Origin: Prevotellaceae bacterium UBA711
Lineage (GTDB): Bacteria; Bacteroidota; Bacteroidia; Bacteroidales; Bacteroidaceae
Reading direction: 5' to 3'
Assembly: GCA_002297545.1 (NCBI GenBank)
Contig: DBLZ01000037.1
Location: 1-15,622, forward strand
Length of the DNA: 15,622 bases
In this document: positions 6,986-14,115 of the stretch, in pieces
How the letters are laid out: every line of letters starts with the position of its first letter
Position numbering within the stretch: position 1 is the first letter of the stretch
Position numbers and translations under genes: made by a program
Notes under the pieces: model-generated
What the model saw: only the letters and a program-made list of their open reading frames with translations
Database searches by the model: none
What the model was told of the DNA's origin: nothing

Positions 6986-8917
6986 TTATTGTTTGTTGTA
7001 TCGTCCATGCATATCCACAAGTGACTTGTAGAACTCGTTTCTGTCCGTCGTCCTCGTGCGGCTGTAGGTGAGTAGATCGCTACTTTCCGTACTCTGATAG
7101 CAGAAGAGGCTGGGCAGGTGTCCCCAATTGGTGGTGATGGGCACCAGCTCCACTCCTGTGTTGGACTTGATTATGATCTGATCCTCTGTCTTCTGGAACA
7201 TGGCTATTTGGCTGTACATGATGCTGGACTGCTCGAAGCGTGGCAGCGTGTCCTCCACAGTGTCCCATACGGCCTTCATATACAACACCTGATCCGGCAT
7301 GGCCACGGCCACATTGATGCCCATATATCTGAGCACAACCTCCGGATTGGTGGTCTCCACGCCATCGCTCGTACAATCGAAGAAGCAGTTGAAGAGATAA
7401 ACCTTGCCCTTCGTCACATCCTGTTCGGAGATGCCGGCCTCGCGTAAGGCGATGCTTACTACATCTCCCTGTGTCACCAATCCCGCATTGGGACCCACGA
7501 AGAGCTGGCAGAAGCGCTTGTAGTCCTCCACCGTAGGACGGCTCTCGTACTTTCTCTCGTACTCGTGGTAGGTGTTCATTGTGGTGCGGTTGCGCTGTGC
7601 AGTCTCTCTTCTCGACCTGAAGCAATTGCGGAAGGCCAGTATTACCGCAATCACCCAATACAACGGTGCTGCCAGACAACAGAACAAGAACGCCCACAGA
7701 CGCCACCCGGTCATTATGCCCTGCATTTTCATATACTCCACATCGGCGGGCAGCTGCGCCAGTTTCTCTGCAGTGAGCACTCCGGTTCCCTCCACTGTAA
7801 TGCTGTCTGAGTGGCGATATTCCCATGCGTGTACCACATGCTCGGCCATGAAGATGCTGTCCAGGCGGGCATTCTCTATGGAGTCGCACCTTACCTCTTC
7901 CACCTTCTCGGCCTTACGCTTACGCTTCAGATCGGGGAAGTTCTTCTCCACATATTCCTCGGCACTCATCCGTATGGCGAACTCCCTCTTGTCGGTCCAA
8001 CATACGCTGGCAATGAGACACATGACTATCCATACGATGAAGCATATGATGCCACGCTTGACGGCAAACCATACGGGAGAAAAGACAGACTCCTTGCTCT
8101 CCATGTGAGGTCTGTTGGGCTTGTGCAGGCCCAGGAAAAAATCCTTACGCTCGGCAGGATCCATGAGGCGCATCACACCTTCTTCGGTGCTGCTGCCGTC
8201 CTCGTCACCCTTGGGATACTTGCACAATTGACCGTAGGCTGCCAAGCGCTTTCGCAGGGAGTCGGCGCCCGATGCTCCAGATGTCTTGCGTTCGCCTCGG
8301 AGTTCTGCCACAAAGTCTCTGTTACGCGGGTCGCTGATCACCACGTGTTGCTCTATCTCATACAGCTCATCCTCCTCCTGCACTGTGTTCAGGGCCTGAC
8401 GAAGCAGTTCCTCCGGTTCCGGCTTCCCGAAAGGCACGGCCTTGCCCTTCCCCTTGAATGCGCCTTGCAACAGCAGCATCTCCAGGATGAGGTACTTGCG
8501 CTTGGCCTGCATCTTCAGTGCAGTCTGCAACCACATCTCTATGCGCTCGGCCTCGAGAGCCGAGAGGGTGGCTGGCGACCTGTGGGCAAAAAGCGAGAGG
8601 GCATAGTAGTAATAGACGTCCGGATTGTCCGGAGTCTGCTCCACGGCTTTCTGGAAGTTCTTATTGGCCAGTTCGTAGTGTTGCAGGCCGAGATACACCA
8701 GACCCATGCCGAAGAGCGAGTTGGTGTCGGCAGGATTTGCCTTGGTCTGCTGTTCCAGTATTTGCTTGTACTCCTCAGCTTCCTTGGGGCTGAAACGTAG
8801 TGGATTGACCACCTCGGGGACTATCTGATGCTCTGTGCCGCATTTGGGACACTTGTTCACACCGGCCGGCAATGGACGGGTGCAAACCTTACATCTGTTT
8901 ATCTGTAGTTGTGCCAT
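6986..8917 (-). CDS. Zinc-ribbon/TPR membrane protein of the SPFH operon
   Basis: The 643-residue product starts with a compact zinc ribbon, CxxC-10-CxxC (Cys9, Cys12, Cys23, Cys26). Two TPR-like helical repeats follow at about 61-112 (NPADTNSLFGMGLVYLGLQ, then TPDNPDVYYYYALSLF). A basic/acidic helical region runs to 280. There are two membrane helices, at about 284-306 and 405-428, around a roughly 100-residue domain rich in Glu and Asp. After the second helix, a C-terminal soluble domain at 430-643 contains KGKVYLFNCFFDC and a beta-rich end; I do not recognise it. An N-terminal zinc ribbon on a membrane protein beside an SPFH protein resembles YdjG-type proteins of Firmicutes, but TPRs and the large C-terminal domain are extra. 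It lies 43 bp after the four-helix gene and 18 bp before the coiled-coil gene. Confidence 0.87.
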   Translation of the reverse strand: MAQLQINRCKVCTRPLPAGVNKCPKCGTEHQIVPEVVNPLRFSPKEAEEYKQILEQQTKANPADTNSLFGMGLVYLGLQHYELANKNFQKAVEQTPDNPDVYYYYALSLFAHRSPATLSALEAERIEMWLQTALKMQAKRKYLILEMLLLQGAFKGKGKAVPFGKPEPEELLRQALNTVQEEDELYEIEQHVVISDPRNRDFVAELRGERKTSGASGADSLRKRLAAYGQLCKYPKGDEDGSSTEEGVMRLMDPAERKDFFLGLHKPNRPHMESKESVFSPVWFAVKRGIICFIVWIVMCLIASVCWTDKREFAIRMSAEEYVEKNFPDLKRKRKAEKVEEVRCDSIENARLDSIFMAEHVVHAWEYRHSDSITVEGTGVLTAEKLAQLPADVEYMKMQGIMTGWRLWAFLFCCLAAPLYWVIAVILAFRNCFRSRRETAQRNRTTMNTYHEYERKYESRPTVEDYKRFCQLFVGPNAGLVTQGDVVSIALREAGISEQDVTKGKVYLFNCFFDCTSDGVETTNPEVVLRYMGINVAVAMPDQVLYMKAVWDTVEDTLPRFEQSSIMYSQIAMFQKTEDQIIIKSNTGVELVPITTNWGHLPSLFCYQSTESSDLLTYSRTRTTDRNEFYKSLVDMHGRYNKQ

Positions 8918-8960
8918 GAATATGAATATGTATATGTATTATCTGTAATAGGAGTGAATA

Positions 8961-9569
8961 TCAGCCCTGTGTGCCGGTACCGGCCAGTTCCCGGGCCTTG
9001 GCCATGAGTCGTGAGCCATGTTCCGAAATCTGTGATGGTATCACACTTTCTGCCTCCCTTATCAATGCGGCCCAAGCGCGGCGGTTCTCCGATGTCCCAT
9101 GAACCTCGGCCATTCCCTTTATCTCCTTTACCAGGGCGCGCACTTTCACGGTATTGTCTTCAAGCATTGTCTGTTGCTCGTGGCAAGCTGCATCATGACG
9201 TCCTTGCAACGAAGCAACGACTACCCATAATACGGTAATCACCAAGATGCCCACAATGTAGAGGTTGAGCGTGATATGGTCGGAGAGATATGCGTAGGCA
9301 ATCATCCATGCCGCACTACATATTATATAATATAAGGCTCCGACACCAAGGAAGACATGAAACTGCGATGTATGCTCCGTCTCACGGTTATAGCCTCGTC
9401 CTGCCCAGGCAAAAAAGAGGGCTTCGAGCATCATCACCCATGCCATGCTTATCCAATAACCGGCCGTGGCATCAGATGGCCTCAGCAAAAGGAAGGATAT
9501 CAAAGTGACAAGGCATACCAACACCGGAGTCAGCCAACCGTAGAAGGGATTCTTATTCTTCATTGTCAT
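8961..9569 (-). CDS. Four-helix membrane protein of the SPFH operon
   Basis: This 202-residue integral membrane protein has predicted helices at about 11-29, 36-56, 72-92 and 99-121, followed by an 80-residue helical, mixed-charge C-terminal part (LVKEIKGMAEV, then ENRRAWAALIREAESVI) likely in the cytosol. It belongs to no family I recognise. Two starts are possible, Met1 (9569) and Met3 (9563); both give the same membrane topology. It begins 12 bp after the stop of the SPFH gene, so translation is probably linked. By position it could be the counterpart of YdjH in the Bacillus ydj cluster, which is an inference from order alone. Confidence 0.85.
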   Translation of the reverse strand: MTMKNKNPFYGWLTPVLVCLVTLISFLLLRPSDATAGYWISMAWVMMLEALFFAWAGRGYNRETEHTSQFHVFLGVGALYYIICSAAWMIAYAYLSDHITLNLYIVGILVITVLWVVVASLQGRHDAACHEQQTMLEDNTVKVRALVKEIKGMAEVHGTSENRRAWAALIREAESVIPSQISEHGSRLMAKARELAGTGTQG

Positions 9570-9581
9570 GGAGTTTATCGG

Positions 9582-10820
9582 TTAGAGAACAGGAGGCACA
9601 GGAGGCACAGGCGGTGGTACAGGGGCAAACAGGGACTGCAATTCTGCCACAGTACCGGCTGCTGCCCATGCCGGCATGCCGGCGCGCCACACAAGAGTCT
9701 GGGCAGTAAGGATGCCCTGTGATGCAAGCTGCTGCAGGATGGGCATATCATAGGGGCCGGCCTGCTGGTTGTTCAGATACACATATACTTGCATGGGAGG
9801 CGCTACGGGAGGCGGTGCAACCGGTGCGGCCTGCATGGAACCCTGAGCAACGGAACCCATCTGTTGCCCCATCATTCCACCGATGCCCATGCCCATGCCC
9901 ATGCCCATGCCGGCCCCCATCATAGAGCCAGCCATGCCCTCGTTGGCAGCAGCAGTCTGCATGACATCGAGCTGACGTTCCTGTTGATAGGAATAGCCCT
10001 CGCGTTGCCGTTTGCGCGCCATGGCTCTGCTCTCGAGATCCATGGATGCTGCCTCGCTCTGCTGAGCAATGATACGTTGGTAGTTCGGGTCGTCCTCGTG
10101 CGGATTGATGCCATCAATATCGAATTTTGTCAGTTCCAGACCATAGTCCTCGAAATACTCGTTCATCTCCCTGCGGGCAAAGTCCGCTACCTCGGTAAGG
10201 TAGTTGTTAATCTCTGTGATGCCCGTACGATTCTTGCTGAAATAACGATTGATGGCCGTCACCACCCGTTGCGACACGGCAGAGGTGAACTCGCTGCAGA
10301 AATCCACCAGATACATCTCATGCAACGTGCCCATGTACTCACGTATGAAAGCGATGGCATTGATTATGCGGAACTCATAACTGCCATAGGCGCCTACCTT
10401 TATTGTCATGCCCTCATCACCGAGGGTATAATCGCGTATGGTTAACCCCACACCCCAACCGGCATCATCACCGGCCAGACGCTGACGTGTGGTGTTGATA
10501 ACGTATAGAGCCGTCTTGAAGGCAGATGATCCGCCGTATGGCAGATTGACAAGGCGTTCGAGGAAGGGTATATTATTGGTCGACAGAGTATACTGTCCGG
10601 GCAGGAAGAGGTCGGAGTATTGCCCCTCCGACATGAACACCATCTGCTGTCCCTCCTGCACGGTAACCTTGGCCCTTGTGGAAAGGTTGTCGTAGGGATA
10701 GCGATGCACCAGGCAGCCACGTTCGAGGTTTACAAAAATGTTGTCTATCAGTCCTGAGCGTTCATCGCCCTGACCGTCGTAAGTCTCGCCCTTAGAGCGA
10801 AGTTTGTCAAATAGCCCCAT
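9582..10820 (-). CDS. SPFH/stomatin-like protein with C-terminal GYF_2 domain
   Basis: The 412-residue product is an SPFH (band 7) protein of the YdjI/COG4260 type. It lacks an N-terminal membrane helix and starts MGLFDKLRSKGE. The SPFH domain spans about 25-245 (VQEGQQMVFMSEGQ at 54-67, DYGLELTKFDIDGI at 225-238) and is followed by a helical segment to 292. A Met/Gly repeat fills 296-322. A Pro-rich linker (331-342) leads into a GYF_2/DUF4339 domain at 344-398, with VYVYLNNQQAGPYDMPILQQL and the WRAGMPAW signature at 378-385. The end is APVPPPVPPVPPVL. COG4260 proteins often end in a zinc ribbon; here GYF_2 takes that place, while the next-but-one gene carries a zinc ribbon. It is the first gene of the operon, behind a -7 box. 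It probably forms membrane-associated oligomers that organise its operon partners. Confidence 0.9.
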   Translation of the reverse strand: MGLFDKLRSKGETYDGQGDERSGLIDNIFVNLERGCLVHRYPYDNLSTRAKVTVQEGQQMVFMSEGQYSDLFLPGQYTLSTNNIPFLERLVNLPYGGSSAFKTALYVINTTRQRLAGDDAGWGVGLTIRDYTLGDEGMTIKVGAYGSYEFRIINAIAFIREYMGTLHEMYLVDFCSEFTSAVSQRVVTAINRYFSKNRTGITEINNYLTEVADFARREMNEYFEDYGLELTKFDIDGINPHEDDPNYQRIIAQQSEAASMDLESRAMARKRQREGYSYQQERQLDVMQTAAANEGMAGSMMGAGMGMGMGMGIGGMMGQQMGSVAQGSMQAAPVAPPPVAPPMQVYVYLNNQQAGPYDMPILQQLASQGILTAQTLVWRAGMPAWAAAGTVAELQSLFAPVPPPVPPVPPVL

Positions 10821-10855
10821 ATTGATATTGGATTAAAATGCAACAAGAACTGGAG

Positions 10856-10863
10856 CAAAGATA
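10856..10863 (-). promoter_or_regulatory. -7 box for the four-gene SPFH operon
   Basis: The reverse strand reads TATCTTTG, 35 bases before the ATG at 10820, and is preceded by A/T-rich DNA. No clear TTTG is present 19-21 bases upstream (tgtta is the nearest). The box lies between the hairpin at 10966-11002 and the first gene, which supports an independent transcription start. Confidence 0.6.
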
Positions 10864-10965
10864 GGTTTTTATTTATAAAGATTAACACTTAGTGGCATAA
10901 AAACCGAGGCAACGACGCCAAAACTACGGCTTTATGTGAGAAGGAGCAGCAAAATAGCCATAGAC

Positions 10966-11002
10966 AGCAACGGTGCCGGAACTATATTCCGGCACCGTTG
11001 CT
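10966..11002 (-). terminator. Perfect 16-bp hairpin after the short-peptide gene
   Basis: AGCAACGGTGCCGGAA (10966-10981) is the exact complement of 10987-11002, with a five-base loop CTATA. On the minus strand it lies 68 bp after the short-peptide stop; only a weak T-rich stretch (ctatttt) follows, about ten bases later. It is probably the 3' boundary of the 13551-11071 transcript, or an RNA 3'-end stabiliser. Confidence 0.6.
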
Positions 11003-11070
11003 AATGGATTGGTGCATGGTCACACAATCCGAGGTTATAATGTATCAGGTTCCAAGCCTTGCAAGGGTGT

Positions 11071-11262
11071 TTACCACTTCTCGTTCCACAAGTCGGGAAC
11101 GTCCTTACTTGCGTTGTTGTCGCGGCTCAGAATCTCGTATTCATCGGGATTAGTGATGGTCTCTGTATCATCAATGCTGATAGCCAAAACCTGCATGGGA
11201 GCGACATCCATGGATGTCATGGCAGGAGATATGTATGTGCGCTTGTTCATATATTCACTCAT
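11071..11262 (-). CDS. Short Bacteroidales peptide (KRTYISPAM type)
   Basis: This 63-codon frame reads MSEYMNKRTYISPAM, then MQVLAISIDDTE, and ends KDVPDLWNEKW. It resembles a recurrent class of 50-80 residue Bacteroidales peptides that start with a basic K-x-Y-x-x-P segment, continue through an aliphatic 'LA-x-S' stretch, and have an acidic/aromatic end; their function is unknown. There is no obvious membrane helix. Met5 (11250) is an equally good start and gives the more typical MNKRTYISP beginning. It follows the 748-residue secreted protein by 42 bp on the same strand and is followed by the strong hairpin at 10966-11002, so it is probably the last gene of that transcript. The class assignment is from pattern memory only. 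Confidence 0.68.
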   Translation of the reverse strand: MSEYMNKRTYISPAMTSMDVAPMQVLAISIDDTETITNPDEYEILSRDNNASKDVPDLWNEKW

Positions 11263-11304
11263 ATTTTATGTGTAGTATGTATTGTGTTACTCAAAATCCG
11301 AGGC

Positions 11305-13551
11305 TTACTTAAGTATCAGCTTGCCATTGACGATATTGATGCCCTTGGTGGCGCGTGACATCCTCTGGCCTGCGAGGTTGTAGATAACGTTGATCTTGGT
11401 TCCGTTCTCCTGTCCGGAAACGGTGTCGATTCCGGTTTCCACCTCGTCGTCGATGTCTATCATCAGGCGGCTGTAGCTGACAACCTCAGGCTTGAGGTAA
11501 GCCTTATGGGCAGACAGAGTGTAGTTGGCATCCAGCAGGCGGAACGCCGTCTTGTTGGTAGTCTTGTTACGGCTGAGCAAATAGACGCCGTCCTCGGATT
11601 TGAGGGGAGTGTCTTCCGTGATACCCACCAAATTATTGACATCTGCCTTGGCCACTGCACCCGGCTTGGCAGCAAAACTGTATGTGCCGGCAGCACCCTT
11701 CAGTAGTACGCCTTCCTCAGCAGCAATGATGCCGCCCTCTCTCTCTATCAGTGTAATGTTGGTGCCATTGTCCTTGGCCGCGTATGCAGTCACACCCTCG
11801 GGCATGATGCCGGCATAGGGCAAACACAGAGTGGCATATCCGGCATCAGATATGGTGGCGCTGATAGTGGTGTAGATGACCATCTGGGTGAAACGACAAG
11901 CCTGGTTAAATGTAATGGTCATCGGGCTCAACGGTTCTTCTGGTATCAGTTCTACATTACTACCTGATATATATTTATCGGCATTGGTAAGAGTATACCC
12001 ATTAAAATAGTTTGCATATGTACTGCTGGGACACGTAAATACAACCTTTGCGATGCTGATAGTGGGGTTAATGGTCATAATCTGGTCTTTATATGTGCGA
12101 GTATGTCCAGCGGTACCGCCGAGGTAATTATTCGCATTGGTACCACTTTGGGCTTTGTCCAGCACCAATGTACCCACACCGGTATTCCACACCACTTGCT
12201 TTGTACTTTCTGATGTACTGGTGTTCGTAGTCAAATCCAGTATGTAGCTATCATTGATAGTTTGTGTCTTAATGGCTATATCATAGGTTATAGTTGTACT
12301 CTTATCACCATACGTTGCGGTAGCTATAACCTGTGTCGTACCCTCAACTATTGTCTCTGGAATAAATGTCCATACCACCTTGTTCGTTACATCCTGTGTT
12401 GTTGCGTCATCAAAAATGGCCTCTACAGTCAGACCATCAGCCGAAGGCTTCTCGCCAACCATATAGCTAACCTTAGTTGCCGTGCCGGAGATGGTCAGCG
12501 ATGTAACGGTCTTTGTCTCCATGACGTATGAGACAAGTTCGTTGCCGCGTCCCAACTCATAAGTGCTACCGAACTGCGTCAACTGTCCTTTCACCACTAC
12601 CTGGGCACCCACTTCCACATCGTCAATGGATGTAAACTTATTGCCACCGATGTTCAAACCATTGTAGCACTCGAGCTGCTGGGCTTCCTCTGTACCATCG
12701 GTTGAAATGTAATAATCAATTTGACCGTACGAATCGTTGAACTTTGCAACCTTAGAAACAATACCCTTGACATACACCTCGGCATTCAAGCCCTTTCCAG
12801 CATCAATCAAGGCCACGGCCTCCTCTACGGTGTAAGCAGTCTCTGCTGTGTTGGCAATGCTCTTGACGGTGACATTGTACGTTTTGCTCACTGTCTGGTT
12901 CTTGTAGCTTGCTGTGACGGTAACGGTCTTGGTATCCTCAGCAATCACTGCCGGCTCGCAAGTCCAAGAGGCTGCATCTGTAACGTCCTGAGTGCTGGCA
13001 TCGTCAAATGTAGCCGTAGCAACCAAACCTTCGGTGCTGAAAGCATCACCGACATAGTACTCGGTCTGTACGGGAGTAGTTTCGCTCAGTGCTAATGCAG
13101 TAACCTCCGGCGTAGGAGTAGAGCTATCCACTTCGTATGTCACCTTGATACTGGTCATACGAACCTGTTTAGATGCCGACAGCTCTACAATAGAGGAGTT
13201 GCCCACCCAAGTACCATTCTTACCGCTATATGAATACTTGCCTACTTTGGACGAAAAATTACCTACGCCATAATTGGATGTACCACTTGCTGTACTTGTA
13301 ATTTCTATGCGTGTGATATTACCATTATCAACTGATACAGTAAATGTCGAGCTAGCATATGCACGATATGCCTCAGTACCCATTATGCCATCAGTTACAG
13401 CGATTGTCACACCATCCTTCTTGCCACTCTGAGCACCTCTTGTGGTGACCCACAGGGCATCTGCTACGTCAATAGTCACCACCTTCTCTTCTGCAAACAG
13501 AGAGGCCACACCAGTAAGCATGGTTACTAAAAAAAATAAAAGTCTTTTCAT
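11305..13551 (-). CDS. Secreted multidomain protein: Ig-like repeats, OB-like domain, sorting-type C-terminus
   Basis: The 748-residue product begins with a signal peptide (MKRLLFFLVTMLTGVASLFA, cut before EEK). A beta-rich domain follows at about 24-141. Two Ig-like (Big_3-type) repeats are at 148-230 and 346-428, each with 'YxVGExxxxxGLxxxAxFDDAxTQDVT'. Between them, at 239-343, is an OB-fold-like domain (YTVEEAVALIDAG, then VYVKGIVSKV, then VEVGAQVVVKGQL). A second beta-rich domain at about 434-563 looks like a diverged partner of the first (SIAKVVFTCPSS versus NITRIEITSTAS). A C-terminal domain at 565-690 starts ISDAGYATLCLPYAG, and the end NVIYNLAGQRMSRATKGINI recalls Prevotella cell-surface sorting ends. 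No catalytic motif was seen, so a surface adhesin or glycan-binding role is a guess. It has its own -7 box and no lipobox. Confidence 0.87.
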   Translation of the reverse strand: MKRLLFFLVTMLTGVASLFAEEKVVTIDVADALWVTTRGAQSGKKDGVTIAVTDGIMGTEAYRAYASSTFTVSVDNGNITRIEITSTASGTSNYGVGNFSSKVGKYSYSGKNGTWVGNSSIVELSASKQVRMTSIKVTYEVDSSTPTPEVTALALSETTPVQTEYYVGDAFSTEGLVATATFDDASTQDVTDAASWTCEPAVIAEDTKTVTVTASYKNQTVSKTYNVTVKSIANTAETAYTVEEAVALIDAGKGLNAEVYVKGIVSKVAKFNDSYGQIDYYISTDGTEEAQQLECYNGLNIGGNKFTSIDDVEVGAQVVVKGQLTQFGSTYELGRGNELVSYVMETKTVTSLTISGTATKVSYMVGEKPSADGLTVEAIFDDATTQDVTNKVVWTFIPETIVEGTTQVIATATYGDKSTTITYDIAIKTQTINDSYILDLTTNTSTSESTKQVVWNTGVGTLVLDKAQSGTNANNYLGGTAGHTRTYKDQIMTINPTISIAKVVFTCPSSTYANYFNGYTLTNADKYISGSNVELIPEEPLSPMTITFNQACRFTQMVIYTTISATISDAGYATLCLPYAGIMPEGVTAYAAKDNGTNITLIEREGGIIAAEEGVLLKGAAGTYSFAAKPGAVAKADVNNLVGITEDTPLKSEDGVYLLSRNKTTNKTAFRLLDANYTLSAHKAYLKPEVVSYSRLMIDIDDEVETGIDTVSGQENGTKINVIYNLAGQRMSRATKGINIVNGKLILK

Positions 13552-13677
13552 AAGCCCAAAACATTTATGGTTAATAAATACGTTACATTATCTCTGCCAC
13601 CGCACCATGCGATACAGCACCTCCACATCTTCCATACACATGCTTGAGCACTTGCTGGTCTGGTGTATTATTTGGCG

Positions 13678-13685
13678 CAAAGTTA
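13678..13685 (-). promoter_or_regulatory. -7 box for the secreted protein gene
   Basis: The reverse strand reads TAACTTTG, matching TAnnTTTG, about 127 bases before the ATG at 13551, which implies a leader of roughly 120 nt. No strong -33 element was seen at the usual spacing. Confidence 0.45.
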
Positions 13686-13848
13686 TGAAATATCCGCGAG
13701 ACTATAGCGTAATCGATGGCACAAATGACATGAAAGGCATTCAAAAGACACAAATTAGGGTTCATCCGACATTTGGAATACACTCCAAATCCCCAAAGAG
13801 CAAAAAGAAATGAGATCGAGGGCATGATGCCACGAGACACGTATTTTT

Positions 13849-13941
13849 GACTCTACTGGAGACGAGGGCTTGACTCTATTGGACCCTCGCCCCCGACATC
13901 AGTAGACTCTCGTCCGCGTTTCTACTGGACTTTCGGATGCG
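13849..13941. repeat. Four degenerate 22-24 nt tandem units
   Basis: Units begin near 13849, 13872, 13895 and 13919. Each contains a version of CTACTGGACTCTCGTCCGCG: CTCTACTGGAGACGAGGGC, CTCTATTGGACCCTCGCCCC, CAGTAGACTCTCGTCCGCG and TCTACTGGACTTTCGGATGCG. The stretch is non-coding, between the promoter of the secreted-protein gene and the thrA terminator. Its role is unknown. Confidence 0.6.
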
Positions 13942-14000
13942 TATAAACTTTACTGCCCAATCAAGAAGCCTCCTCCCTGATTTTGGGGCAGCGGATATTT

Positions 14001-14027
14001 CCCAAATCGGTCGTCCTTAGATTTGGG
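14001..14027. repeat. Palindromic CCCAAATC-n11-GATTTGGG motif
   Basis: CCCAAATC (14001-14008) and GATTTGGG (14020-14027) form a perfect 8-bp inverted repeat around an 11-base centre, ggtcgtcctta. The + strand right arm contains TAGATTTG, a -7-like box, but no gene follows on that strand. A related string, AATCGGTCGTACATTTGGGT, occurs at 3388-3407 over the hydrolase promoter. Confidence 0.55.
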
Positions 14028-14039
14028 TAACAACAAAGC

Positions 14040-14076
14040 AGCGGAGCATACACGTAGTGTCATGTATGCATCCGCT
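14040..14076 (-). terminator. Hairpin terminator after thrA
   Basis: On the minus strand AGCGGA and GCATACA (14076-14063, with one bulged T) pair with TGTATGC and TCCGCT (14052-14040) around a ten-base loop. The tail then reads GCTTTGTTGTT, T-rich. It lies 39 bp beyond the thrA stop. Confidence 0.7.
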
Positions 14077-14115
14077 GTATATGGATGCTGGTTCTATAAG
14101 TGCACCGGCAATGGC

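Noticed and set aside
7811..8800. 329-codon open frame on the plus strand
   Set aside because: It is antisense to the zinc-ribbon/TPR gene, which has clear domains and membrane helices; the plus-strand product has none.
13583..13840. 85-codon open frame on the minus strand upstream of the secreted gene
   Set aside because: It crosses the likely promoter, has unusual codon use and no recognisable features.
13849..13941. Possible CRISPR array
   Set aside because: The units are contiguous and degenerate, without identical repeats or unique spacers, and no cas gene is near.
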